From Alkalicoccobacillus gibsonii (GTDB taxonomy: Bacteria > Bacillota > Bacilli > Bacillales > Bacillaceae_D): DNA of 64,000 nucleotides. The position numbers were made by a program, and so were the translations under genes. Position 1 is the first letter of the stretch. Each line of letters begins with the position of its first letter. The stretch is taken from NCBI RefSeq assembly GCF_016798245.1, contig NZ_JAEUZA010000009.1:1-64000 (forward strand), written 5' to 3'. The notes beneath the pieces were generated by a model. The model ran no database searches. It was not told the DNA's origin and saw nothing but the letters and a program-made list of their open reading frames with translations. Below are positions 1 to 7,904 of this stretch, piece after piece.

Positions 1-64
1 TGTCAATACCTTCGTTGCCTGCTTCTGAGTTTTTAAAAGCTTGAATCATTTCCTCTTTTGACAT
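1..64 (-). CDS. lanA: Lanthipeptide precursor, partial (runs off window start)
   Basis: Only the first 21 codons are visible. They match the leader start of the complete precursor at 150-368 (MSKEEMIQAF...AGNEGI) almost base for base, so this is a tandem duplicate whose core peptide lies outside the window. The start is the ATG of MSKEE, 9 nt after a GGGAG-like site; an ATG three codons upstream is also possible. It lies 85 nt downstream of the previous precursor on the same strand and is probably cotranscribed with it. Confidence 0.8.
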   Translation of the reverse strand, partial: MSKEEMIQAFKNSEAGNEGID

Positions 65-149
65 TCTATTCATCTCCCTATTTCATAATTGAAGCTAGCT
101 ATAGATAAATCGTAATGAATATTAAAATAGCACTTATACTTTTATTCTT

Positions 150-368
150 TTAACCTCTACACTTTGCAACAGAAACTACACCTATGGTTATAGCAATTCC
201 TCCATAAATACAAGCCGGAGTTGTTTCAGGATTTACATCACCTGCCCCTTGAATGGATGCTTGCTCCTCAGGTGATAGTTCATCTAACCTCTTGCCAACT
301 GGACTGTTAATACCTTCGTTGCCTGCTTCTGAGTTTTTAAAAGCTTGAATCATTTCCTCTTTTGACAT
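150..368 (-). CDS. lanA: Class II lanthipeptide precursor (cerecidin/lichenicidin-beta type)
   Basis: A 72-residue prepeptide. The leader carries the acidic stretch DELSPEE and ends in the double-glycine-type site QGA. After it comes the pentapeptide DVNPE and then a core starting TTPAC and ending SVAKCRG. In lichenicidin-beta the LanT peptidase cuts after GG/GA and LicP then removes NDVNPE, so the mature core here should start at TTPAC. Two Cys with upstream Thr/Ser allow two thioether rings. The start is MSKEE, 9 nt after AAGGAG; an ATG three codons upstream overlaps less well. A second copy follows on the same strand. An ACTTCGCAAA motif lies about 70 bp upstream. Confidence 0.88.
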   Translation of the reverse strand: MSKEEMIQAFKNSEAGNEGINSPVGKRLDELSPEEQASIQGAGDVNPETTPACIYGGIAITIGVVSVAKCRG

Positions 369-438
369 TCTATTCATCTCCTTATTCTATAACATAAATT
401 GCTTACTTAAATATTAAGTTAATTACAACATTTGTAAT

Positions 439-460
439 ACTTCGCAAAGTTGCTAAGATA
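439..460 (-). promoter_or_regulatory. Shared ACTTCGCAAA motif upstream of precursor
   Basis: The plus strand reads ACTTCGCAAA followed by RT-n-GC. Near-identical 22-bp copies sit at 11709-11730 and 61197-61218, each 70-81 bp before a precursor start codon. This is a candidate operator or activator site for the precursor regulon. Confidence 0.6.
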
Positions 461-491
461 TTTTATTTTTAAATTTAATACATAAACTAAA

Positions 492-528
492 CAAAAAGCA
501 GCTTAAACTCTATAGGTTTAAAGCTGCT
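492..528 (-). terminator. Rho-independent terminator after lanFE
   Basis: A 12-bp stem (AGCAGCTT-AAAC with its complement and one bulge) is followed on the minus strand by a T-run. It lies just after the stop of the permease gene. Confidence 0.8.
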
Positions 529-539
529 CTTCTCGTTTT

Positions 540-1748
540 TTATTTTCTCATAATAAGCTGGCTTATCTTTAAACTTTCACCAAAGTGAAGAATGCCTTTT
601 GGATATATTTTAGCTGCAAAGTACCCTACCACAAAGGTTGTGACTAAAAGAACACCAATGGATATGCTGATATCCAGAATAGATGCCGCATCTTGAGTAA
701 CCAGAATAATCATGTTAAAAGGCGAGGTGAAAGGAATTACCGACAAGTATTTTGCTAGTGTTGAAGTCGGATCTGATATGACGAAAAGAATACCTGAAAA
801 GGCACTAGCCATTAAAAGAAGCGTAAGCGGCGTCGTAGATCCGTTTAATTCTTCTGGACGACTGACCATCGATCCAAATACAGCATATAAAGAGGCATAT
901 AAGAAATACCCCAGCAAAAAGAAGACAAAGAATAATACGCAATGCTGTATAGTGAGGGCGGAAAGGTTTAATTCAAGTCCACCAATGCTCTGAGCTGGTT
1001 CTACAATCCCCGACTTTAGAAACAGACCTACACTAACAAAGAAAGCAACGAATTGTAAAAGACCTGCTAATGCGATACCAAAGATTTTACCGAATATCAT
1101 CGCTAGTGGATGAACTTTTGTCACCATTACTTCCATAACTCTTGTCGCTTTTTCAGATGCGACACCGGTAGCGATTGTATTTCCATACATCATGACAGCC
1201 ATCAGGATAAACATCAGCATAAGATACGTTATCAGGACTGATACCTGACTTTCTTCAGTAAATGTTCCTCTTTCCATTGCAACTGGAACAAAGAGTGCTT
1301 GTTGATCCGCTACTGATAGTTGGTTATCAACAGATATACGTTGCATGTTCATGGATTGAAGAAACATTGCTAGTTCCGAATTTAATTCAGCCGCATTGCT
1401 CTTAGAAAAGTAGTTCACTTCATAATTACTTGCTCCTTCATCTACTACATATACACCTAGAATATTGCCTTCTTGAGCCTCTTGTTTATAAGAGTCAACT
1501 TGGTCCACCTGTATCTCCTTCCAAGACCAACTTGTCAATTGTTCTTCAAGATTCTCTACTTGAATGTCCGACGTATTAAGGACAACCACTACTTCTTCTT
1601 CCTTTGTGGAAGTGATGTTTTCAAGGAGTGTAGGAAGAGAAATGACTAAAATTGAGATCGCTATTAAACAGAGTGTGGTTAAGAGATAAGATTTTGATGT
1701 TACACGCTCTTGAAACGCTTGTTTAAAGACTAAATAAAAACTTTTCAT
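540..1748 (-). CDS. lanE: ABC-2 type permease, lantibiotic immunity (LanE-like)
   Basis: A 402-residue membrane protein. It has one N-terminal TM helix (about 20-40), an extracytoplasmic domain of about 150 residues, then a block of five or six TM helices, which is the layout of NatB/ABC-2 Na-efflux-type permeases. The conserved stretch SEKATRVMEVMVTKVHPLAM precedes the TM block. It lies 2 nt after the ATPase gene at 1751 and should form one exporter with it. Next to lanT/lanP/lanM the likely job is self-protection against the mature peptides; a general export role cannot be excluded. Confidence 0.8.
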   Translation of the reverse strand: MKSFYLVFKQAFQERVTSKSYLLTTLCLIAISILVISLPTLLENITSTKEEEVVVVLNTSDIQVENLEEQLTSWSWKEIQVDQVDSYKQEAQEGNILGVYVVDEGASNYEVNYFSKSNAAELNSELAMFLQSMNMQRISVDNQLSVADQQALFVPVAMERGTFTEESQVSVLITYLMLMFILMAVMMYGNTIATGVASEKATRVMEVMVTKVHPLAMIFGKIFGIALAGLLQFVAFFVSVGLFLKSGIVEPAQSIGGLELNLSALTIQHCVLFFVFFLLGYFLYASLYAVFGSMVSRPEELNGSTTPLTLLLMASAFSGILFVISDPTSTLAKYLSVIPFTSPFNMIILVTQDAASILDISISIGVLLVTTFVVGYFAAKIYPKGILHFGESLKISQLIMRK

Positions 1749-1750
1749 GA

Positions 1751-2635
1751 TTAATCCCCTGCCTTTTCAATAAAAATTTGATTTAGAGAGGGATCTGCGA
1801 TATTAATTTTCCGAATATCTGCCAGGCTCTTTAATCGTTCAATCAGATGTAACCCCTGTTCCATCGTGCTCACTTGAACTTGATATTCTTTCCCTTTTCT
1901 AATAAATGCTTTGTCTAACACAGTCAAATGTTCTCCTAAGGGCTCTGAAGATTCAATATTTACATACTTAACACCGTATCGACTCTTAATCTCATTAATT
2001 GAACCTGAAAGGACAACCTCTCCATGCTTCATTAAATACACTTTGTCGCAGAATCTTTCTACACTCTCCATCCGATGGCTTGAAAAGATCATGGTTTTCT
2101 TTTCTGCGATTAAATCTTCAATAACACTCTCAAATATTTGTGCATTCACTGGATCCAGTCCACTAAACGGTTCATCTAGGATAATAAGATCAGGATTGTG
2201 GATCACAGCAGCGATAAGCTGTACTTTCTGTTGATTTCCTTTTGATAAGTCTCCTGTATCTTTCTTGATGTACTCGTTGATCCCCAGTCGATCTATCCAT
2301 TTCAAGCTTTCTTGTTTAGCAGCACGCTTACTCATTCCTTCAAGTTGACCAAAATAGATTAATTGATCAAGCATGTTCATCTTAGGGTACAATCCGCGTT
2401 CTTCTGGTAGATACCCCAGTTTTACTTCATCTCGAGAGAATGTTTTTCCTCCCCACTGAATTTGTCCCGCGTCTTGTTTTAACAGCCCTAAGATCATACG
2501 AATTGTCGTTGTTTTTCCAGCTCCATTACGGCCAAGGAGACCAACGGCCTCTCCCTGGTTTACTGATAGTGAAAGACCTTTAACCGCATGATACGGACCA
2601 AAATTCTTATCTAGTTTATTAATTGTTAGGTTCAT
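1751..2635 (-). CDS. lanF: ABC transporter ATPase, lantibiotic immunity (LanF-like)
   Basis: A 294-residue nucleotide-binding subunit with Walker A GRNGAGKTTT near residue 36, an LSKGNQQK signature (about 128), Walker B LIILDEPFSGLDP (about 150) and the switch His in SSHRME. The C-terminal ~80 residues form the accessory domain typical of NatA/DRA-type ATPases. It is translated just before the permease gene, which starts 3 nt after its stop. By analogy with the cerecidin and lichenicidin clusters it powers immunity export. A tiny membrane-peptide gene precedes it by 20 nt. Confidence 0.85.
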   Translation of the reverse strand: MNLTINKLDKNFGPYHAVKGLSLSVNQGEAVGLLGRNGAGKTTTIRMILGLLKQDAGQIQWGGKTFSRDEVKLGYLPEERGLYPKMNMLDQLIYFGQLEGMSKRAAKQESLKWIDRLGINEYIKKDTGDLSKGNQQKVQLIAAVIHNPDLIILDEPFSGLDPVNAQIFESVIEDLIAEKKTMIFSSHRMESVERFCDKVYLMKHGEVVLSGSINEIKSRYGVKYVNIESSEPLGEHLTVLDKAFIRKGKEYQVQVSTMEQGLHLIERLKSLADIRKINIADPSLNQIFIEKAGD

Positions 2636-2655
2636 GGTTATTCTCTCTCCTCTTT

Positions 2656-2736
2656 TTAGAAAAATGTTTTATACATTACCACAAGAACTACACCACTTAA
2701 TGCACATAACCCTAATAAAAGTAGATTCTTCATCAT
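2656..2736 (-). CDS. Very small membrane peptide in immunity operon
   Basis: A 26-residue ORF (start MMKNLLLLGL, end MYKTFF) that is almost entirely one hydrophobic helix with Lys at both ends. An AAGGAG site lies 6 nt before the first ATG and overlaps the stop region of the upstream gene at 2747, suggesting translational coupling. It sits directly before lanF. No known family is recognised; a small partner of the LanFE exporter or a membrane-acting immunity peptide is a guess from position. Confidence 0.6.
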   Translation of the reverse strand: MMKNLLLLGLCALSGVVLVVMYKTFF

Positions 2737-2746
2737 TTCAGCTCCT

Positions 2747-3181
2747 TTATAAGGTAATCCATTGTATAATTACGTCTTTTGTACTTGAAGGAAAAACTTT
2801 CCTCTGAGGCGTTACTTTTAATTCACCGTGTAGAAGAATGGCTTTTTCATAGTGTTTAGCAATTGGATGAAGGGAGTTACTTGACTCTCCTTCATAAAAT
2901 AGACCTAACCTATAACCCTTTTCATTGGAATGAACAGAATTAATCTTCTCTAGCTTTCTTAGATAGTTGTTCGCAAAATCTATTTCAAATGCTCCAGATT
3001 CATTCACACCTTCTACCACGCTCTCATCTAAGAGTATGAGCTGTGGTACGGGGTAATCTGGTGCTTGTGAAGAAGCGCGAAAACAAATTTGAGCAAGCGT
3101 ATTAATATGAACTAAAGGTTCTTTTAAGCCCACCTCTTCTTGAATATTTTTATAAATCTTAAAAGGATATGCGATCTCCAA
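2747..3181 (-). CDS. Hypothetical protein, 144 aa, in lantibiotic operon
   Basis: Not recognised. It is a soluble protein of mixed alpha/beta character with no TM segment, signal peptide or metal motif (start MEIAYPFKIYKN, end DVIIQWITL). A GGAGGAATATA site precedes the ATG. It is the first gene of the set 3181 to 540 that continues into the small peptide and lanFE, so a role in immunity or its control is plausible from context only. It is divergent from the secreted-peptide gene at 3346. Confidence 0.65.
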   Translation of the reverse strand: MEIAYPFKIYKNIQEEVGLKEPLVHINTLAQICFRASSQAPDYPVPQLILLDESVVEGVNESGAFEIDFANNYLRKLEKINSVHSNEKGYRLGLFYEGESSNSLHPIAKHYEKAILLHGELKVTPQRKVFPSSTKDVIIQWITL

Positions 3182-3345
3182 CTATATTCCTCCTTTTCTA
3201 TTACAATCATGTTGGGTAAAAAGACGTGTTTAAAAATAGAATTTTACTAGGAAAAAAAGAGATATTTTTACTTATTTTTTTAAACATTCCAATCGCAGTA
3301 TGCTAGTTACAAGAAGAAAACAACAAACAAAGGGGATAAATAATC

Positions 3346-3504
3346 ATGAAAAACATTCTTGTAACTCTTACTATCTTTGCTTCTCTTTTAACCGCTAACG
3401 TAGCTTCAACGAATATTGCTACTATTGAAAAAGCATTTGTGTCGGCATCTGACGGCGAAATTAATATTTTAGATGATGATAGATCTCACAATGGACACTT
3501 GTAA
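3346..3504 (+). CDS. Small secreted peptide, possible signalling propeptide
   Basis: A 52-residue ORF with a clear Sec signal: MKN then a hydrophobic run up to about residue 20 and an AxS-type end. A short polar C-terminal tail ends DDDRSHNGHL. AGGGG lies about 10 nt before the ATG and a strong terminator follows. It is the only plus-strand gene inside the lanthipeptide cluster. Short exported propeptides with a polar C-terminal tail feed RRNPP regulators such as PlcR and NprR, and one such regulator lies at 11831. The pairing is inference; it could instead be a small secreted antimicrobial or immunity peptide. Confidence 0.6.
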   Translation: MKNILVTLTIFASLLTANVASTNIATIEKAFVSASDGEINILDDDRSHNGHL

Positions 3505-3521
3505 TTAAAACTATTTTTTTG

Positions 3522-3553
3522 GAAGTCATTCAGTTGTAAAACTGAATGACTTC
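3522..3553. terminator. Bidirectional terminator
   Basis: A 14-bp perfect inverted repeat (GAAGTCATTCAGTT, 4-nt loop) has T-rich sequence on both sides. It separates the converging secreted-peptide gene at 3346 and the genes ending at 3561. Confidence 0.85.
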
Positions 3554-3560
3554 TTTCTTT

Positions 3561-3752
3561 CTATAAAGTTTTTTGATAGATTGGATCGAGTATCCCTTTG
3601 ACTCGGTCCTGCTCGTAAAAGTGATCAATAAAATCGTTGGAAGCACCCTCAATCCCCATCATTTCCTCATCCGAAAGTTCTATTGATGTATGACCTTGGT
3701 GTTTTCTGGTTACTTCTTTCTTCTTTAAGAAGCCAAACATAAACTTATTCAT
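3561..3752 (-). CDS. Cys-free peptide with a lanthipeptide-type leader
   Basis: A 63-residue peptide. Residues about 25-38 read ELSDEEMMGIEGA, nearly the same as the leader end of the precursors (for example ELSDEELAKVQGA at 60359). The following 26 residues have no Cys and few Ser/Thr, so no lanthionine can form. The start is the ATG of MNKFMF, 6 nt after GGGAGG; the longer frame start lies inside that site. It directly follows lanP and precedes a terminator, so it closes the lanT-lanP operon. It may be a LanT-exported signal, a leader decoy for LanT/LanP, or a decayed precursor. Confidence 0.65.
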   Translation of the reverse strand: MNKFMFGFLKKKEVTRKHQGHTSIELSDEEMMGIEGASNDFIDHFYEQDRVKGILDPIYQKTL

Positions 3753-3767
3753 AGTCATTCCTCCCAT

Positions 3768-5252
3768 TTATTTTTTCTTTTTCTCAATTAATTCAAGAGA
3801 ATCATATGCATTTATAATCCCAGATCCGAATCGTTTCTTAGAATCTGTTTTCGTAGCGCCCTTATCTAGTATCTTCGTTATTTCTTTTACAGATGGGTTT
3901 TTACCATGCACTTCCTTATATTTAGCAATGACAACAGCTGCAGTTGCTGAAACTTTTGGGGCCGCTAAACTCGTTCCGATCATAAATTCATACCCTGGGT
4001 CAAAGCCCGCATATTCGCTAATCTCAGACTGAGGTAGATTCGTTGGATAGGTAGTAAGAGTCATATGCCTGACATCATACAATCCTTGGTCCGCTAGGGG
4101 GCCATAATCTCCACCAGGAGCCCCTACGGATACATTCTTTCCGTAATTAGAGTAATCGCTTAAGATGTTTTCTTTATTAGTCGCTGCCACTGTGTATACA
4201 TCATCTAGGCCGCCAGGCATATGAAGTTGTTTATCACCTGGGAATCCTCTGGCTTCTGCTAACTTTTTGGCATTTGATAGATCAAGCCCTACTAACTCTG
4301 TACCAGACGAAGCAACCACAAAACTATTTTTCTTTTTCGCATGTTTTAAGGCACGGTTATACGCTTTAAACTCCGCCTTTTCCTCTTTATCTTTTAAAGA
4401 TTTGTATACTCCTAGACTTAAGTTAATAACGTCCATATCATCGTTCGCAGCCACTACGATCGCTTCAATCACGTCACTAGTGCTTGCATTCCCAGTATGG
4501 AACACTTTATAAGGGACTATACCAATGTTAGGTGCGATCCCTTTTAAATTTCCGTTGGCAGCAATTGATCCGGCTACCATGGTCCCATGACCCATGTAAT
4601 CTTGTGTATCTGTAATCCCATCAATTAGCGATACTCCTGGCGAAATGATGTTGTCTTTCAAGTCTGGGTGATTAAAATCAATCCCGCTGTCAACAATCCC
4701 AACCTTTACATCATGACTGCCGCTTTCAATCTCGTAACTTGCTCCATTATTTGTCACAAGGTCAATATCCCATAACCAGCTTTTATATAACGATTCATCA
4801 TCGTCTTCCTCTTCTATGGTTTGAATACTAAACATGGATGAGGCATTCTTCTCAAGTCCATTAAACTGACTCAAGTCACTAGAAGGAAAAGAGTTCAAAA
4901 TCGTTGGCTGGATATCACCGTAATCGATTGATTGAACTGATCCTGATTCCTCAAGTACAGTTGAGTACTTATTTTGAATAAGCTCCTCAATGGCTGCTTC
5001 ATCAGTTTCAGTCGGTGACTTGACCATTATCGTTGATATTTCATCAATTAGATCAACGGTTGTACTTGCATTCATCTCTAAAATGTCCTCTACAACTCCA
5101 TCTAGACTCTCACCTTCTTGAAACAAATAGATTCTCTCTAAATCCAGTTCATCTGATGACTCAGCAACCACATTTGAGGGGTTGCTTATACTAAAAATAG
5201 TGCCTAATGATAATGTAACTAACAATGGTTTTGCTTTAAGCCGTACGTTCAT
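3768..5252 (-). CDS. lanP: Subtilisin-like lantibiotic leader peptidase LanP
   Basis: A 494-residue exported serine protease of the S8 family. A signal peptide (about 1-31, KPLLVTLSLGTIFS) and a prodomain (to about 150) precede the catalytic domain. The triad is visible: Asp in VDSGIDFNHPD (about 188), His in MGHGTMVAG (about 221) and Ser in IGTSLAAPK (about 426). The position of the oxyanion Asn reads VASSGT, with Thr in place of Asn, which is unusual. The ATG start has GGAGAG 7 nt upstream and lies inside the end of lanT, so the two are coupled; a TTG five codons earlier is possible. By analogy with LicP it should cut after the Glu of DVxPE, freeing TTP-type cores. Confidence 0.9.
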   Translation of the reverse strand: MNVRLKAKPLLVTLSLGTIFSISNPSNVVAESSDELDLERIYLFQEGESLDGVVEDILEMNASTTVDLIDEISTIMVKSPTETDEAAIEELIQNKYSTVLEESGSVQSIDYGDIQPTILNSFPSSDLSQFNGLEKNASSMFSIQTIEEEDDDESLYKSWLWDIDLVTNNGASYEIESGSHDVKVGIVDSGIDFNHPDLKDNIISPGVSLIDGITDTQDYMGHGTMVAGSIAANGNLKGIAPNIGIVPYKVFHTGNASTSDVIEAIVVAANDDMDVINLSLGVYKSLKDKEEKAEFKAYNRALKHAKKKNSFVVASSGTELVGLDLSNAKKLAEARGFPGDKQLHMPGGLDDVYTVAATNKENILSDYSNYGKNVSVGAPGGDYGPLADQGLYDVRHMTLTTYPTNLPQSEISEYAGFDPGYEFMIGTSLAAPKVSATAAVVIAKYKEVHGKNPSVKEITKILDKGATKTDSKKRFGSGIINAYDSLELIEKKKK

Positions 5253-7401
5253 TTTCAATCTCTCCAATCAAAGTTTGAGCTTTACATAAGTTAAAATAGT
5301 ATCCTTTTTCTTTTGTTAATTCTTCGTGATTTCCAACTTCTACTATCTGGCCGTTATCCATTACGATGATCTTATCCGCGTTCTGGACTGTACTTAATCT
5401 GTGAGCAATGACAACCCTGGTGCATGACATGTAATTAAGTTCATTATCAATTACACTTTCCGACAGCGTATCTAGAGCACTCGTTGCTTCATCCAGAATG
5501 AGAATAGGTGGTTTAGCAACTAACCCTCTAGCGATTAATAATCGTTGCCTTTGACCTCCGGAAAAATTTGCACCAAATTCAGAGACCGTTGTATCAAAAT
5601 TCAAAGGAAGATCCATGATCTCCTTATGTATGTTAGCTTTTATAGCAGCTTCCATAACACTAGACTTCTGTATGTGTGGTCGCTGGGCTGTAATATTCTC
5701 GGCAATTGTCTTATTAAAAAGGCGAGCCTCTTGAAATACAACTCCCATCGATTTTCTCCAAGAAGATAGGTTAATTTTTGAACTATCTTTTCCATCGAAT
5801 TTGATTGCTCCTGAAGTAGGCGCATATAACCCTAAAAGAAGCTTTACAACAGTACTTTTTCCAGAACCAGAAGATCCAACGATAGCTACTTTTTCACCTG
5901 CTTCAATCTTAAAGTTCAAACCTTTAACGGCTAAATCGCTAAAGTGATTGTGACGGAAGGTTACATTCTCAAATTCAATCTCACCTTTAAACTGCGCCTG
6001 ACTTCCCTCTAACTCTTCCTGGTCATTTACCTCAGATTTAGCTTGCATGACATCATACAATCGCTGTAGATATGAGCCTAAATACGTTAGCTCACCGTAT
6101 CCACTGCCAATCGATATAATTGGTGTGATAAAGGCCATAGCTAATGCATTGAATCCAAGTACAGTTCCTAAGGTCATAGAGCCATTAAGAATGGCTGAAC
6201 TGCTAAACCATAATAAGAACACAGGTAGTATAAATTGTACGGAAGATGCTACGGTATTAATGGATGAAACCCAGATCGCTCGCTTTTCAGCACTCTTTAA
6301 TTGAGTATGGAAAAGTCCTCTCCATTCAGAAAACACCATCTTTTCAAGACCCATGACCTTCACATCACTAACTCCGTTTATACTTTCTGATAAAATTCTT
6401 TGAACCTTTGATTGTGCTGATACATCTTGATCCGATAATTTCTTTGATACTTTTGTACTTGTTACTAATAATAGGAACACAGCGATACCAATCAACAAAA
6501 CCGTCGTGGCCATTTCAACTGAGTATCGATACATTACCGCTAGATACGTAAAAATTAAGATCCCATCAATTAAGAAGGAAATGACTTTTGTAGATAGAAT
6601 TTGTCTGATATAGACATTTGAGTTTGCTCGAAACAACAACTCACCTACCGAACGGTTTTCAAAAAAGTTATAAGGTAAACTAAATAATTTACCTATAAAT
6701 CGTTCCATTAGTGACTTATCTATGGTGGTTTGGAGCTTCGCGACTAAATATCCTCTAAACCAGGAAAGGATTAGAAATCCAATAAATAAGACGAACAAAC
6801 CTATGCCTATTGAGCTCATTGCATCCCCATTCTTTGGGATGACAATATTGTCAGTTATCCAAGTTGTCATCCATGGCACCACTAAAGTTAATAGTTGCAA
6901 CATTAAGGATCCAAAAAGAATAAAGACAATTAATTTTGGTTTGCTTAAAGCAAAAGATAAAAAGAACTTAATATGTGATGGACCTTTCTCTTTCACGAAG
7001 TCTTGGGTAGGAGTAATACAAAGCGCAAAGCCAGTGAATTTTTCGTCAAACTCACTATGGTTAATCTTTCGTCTTCCTAATGCTGGATCAACCACTTTAA
7101 TATGGTTTTTAGAAATCGATTCTAATACAATATAATGTTTGTTCTCCCAATGAATAATAGCCGGCAAAGGCATATCTTCAAGGGCTTCTTTACTGGTTTT
7201 AAATCCTTTAACATCTAAGTTGTAATGTTTGCCTATGATACTTAATTGGTACAATGAAGTCCCACCCTTGGGAACACCAAATTTCTCTCTTAGTTCCGCT
7301 AATGGAACATATTTACCATGAAATGAAAACACCATTGCTAAGCTGGCTAATCCACATTCGCTGTGCTCCATTTGTTCAATAAAAGGAACTCTTTTAGCCA
7401 T
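5236..7401 (-). CDS. lanT: Bacteriocin ABC exporter with C39 peptidase (LanT)
   Basis: A 721-residue fusion exporter. The N-terminal C39 peptidase has Cys16 in EHSECGLASLAM, His in ENKHYIVLE (about 90) and Asp in VVDPALG (about 106). A six-TM ABC domain (about 150-440) follows. The ATPase has Walker A GSSGSGKST (about 513), signature SGGQRQRL (about 614) and DEATSALD (about 637). It should cut precursors after the GA of QGA and export the core together with the DVxPE stub that LanP removes. It overlaps lanP and starts 15 nt after the LuxR-type gene. Confidence 0.95.
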   Translation of the reverse strand: MAKRVPFIEQMEHSECGLASLAMVFSFHGKYVPLAELREKFGVPKGGTSLYQLSIIGKHYNLDVKGFKTSKEALEDMPLPAIIHWENKHYIVLESISKNHIKVVDPALGRRKINHSEFDEKFTGFALCITPTQDFVKEKGPSHIKFFLSFALSKPKLIVFILFGSLMLQLLTLVVPWMTTWITDNIVIPKNGDAMSSIGIGLFVLFIGFLILSWFRGYLVAKLQTTIDKSLMERFIGKLFSLPYNFFENRSVGELLFRANSNVYIRQILSTKVISFLIDGILIFTYLAVMYRYSVEMATTVLLIGIAVFLLLVTSTKVSKKLSDQDVSAQSKVQRILSESINGVSDVKVMGLEKMVFSEWRGLFHTQLKSAEKRAIWVSSINTVASSVQFILPVFLLWFSSSAILNGSMTLGTVLGFNALAMAFITPIISIGSGYGELTYLGSYLQRLYDVMQAKSEVNDQEELEGSQAQFKGEIEFENVTFRHNHFSDLAVKGLNFKIEAGEKVAIVGSSGSGKSTVVKLLLGLYAPTSGAIKFDGKDSSKINLSSWRKSMGVVFQEARLFNKTIAENITAQRPHIQKSSVMEAAIKANIHKEIMDLPLNFDTTVSEFGANFSGGQRQRLLIARGLVAKPPILILDEATSALDTLSESVIDNELNYMSCTRVVIAHRLSTVQNADKIIVMDNGQIVEVGNHEELTKEKGYYFNLCKAQTLIGEIENERTA

Positions 7402-7416
7402 GGAACCCTCCCCCTT

Positions 7417-7689
7417 CTAAGTTTGAACTTTTTCCATATGTGTTGTTGTATAAAATGGATGTGCTACAGCTTCCTCATTTAGTCGATCATTGAGCCAACC
7501 AAAGTAGTAAGCGCCAATGCCAATTTCAACTCGAGAAGTTAGTCTCCATTTTTCCTTAATATTGAAAATCAATTCCCCCACTCTCCTCCGACTAATGAAC
7601 AATATTTTTGCTATTTCTACATCCTTTTTTCCTTTAGCGACTAAAACGGCTACATCACGTTCTCTGTTACTGAGTTCCTTAATTCCCAT
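7417..7689 (-). CDS. Small LuxR-type HTH regulator, no receiver domain
   Basis: A 90-residue protein with a LuxR/GerE HTH (about 1-65): LSNRERDVAVLVAKG, EIAKILFISRRRV, then a recognition helix region. No receiver or sensing domain is present and the tail is short. The ATG has GGAGG 8 nt upstream; the longer ATG overlaps that site. It leads the lanT-lanP operon. The cerecidin cluster also carries a small regulator gene (cerR) beside its transport genes. The usual acidic and Thr contacts of GerE domains are partly changed (SRRRVGELIFNIKEK), so DNA target and mode are unknown. Confidence 0.75.
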   Translation of the reverse strand: MGIKELSNRERDVAVLVAKGKKDVEIAKILFISRRRVGELIFNIKEKWRLTSRVEIGIGAYYFGWLNDRLNEEAVAHPFYTTTHMEKVQT

Positions 7690-7862
7690 AGATTTTTCCT
7701 CCATGAATAGTTAAGTTTCTTTCTACACTTACTATAAGGAAAAAGAGAAGGTGAAAAGAATAAGTAAAATACAACGAAAAAACACTACAAAAATCTTAAT
7801 AAATGGATGTCTATTTAAACTAAATATACTTTTTATGGTAATTATTAAAATTTCAAACGCAA

Positions 7863-7893
7863 AAAACACTCTTAGACCTACTAAGAGTGTTTT
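7863..7893. terminator. Terminator after lanM
   Basis: A perfect 13-bp stem (AAAACACTCTTAG, 5-nt loop) with T-runs on both strands, 12 nt after the lanM stop. The 7690-7862 gap beyond it is AT-rich and should hold the promoter for the LuxR-type gene; no clear -35/-10 pair was chosen. Confidence 0.85.
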
Positions 7894-7904
7894 CTTTATT
7901 GTAT

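Noticed and set aside
712-993. A 93-codon plus-strand ORF inside lanE
   Set aside because: It is a shadow of the permease gene on the other strand, without a ribosome site or promoter.
3331-3340. GGGATAA next to the secreted-peptide gene as part of the 9-bp array family
   Set aside because: Only one copy without 9-bp neighbours; it is explained by the ribosome binding site.
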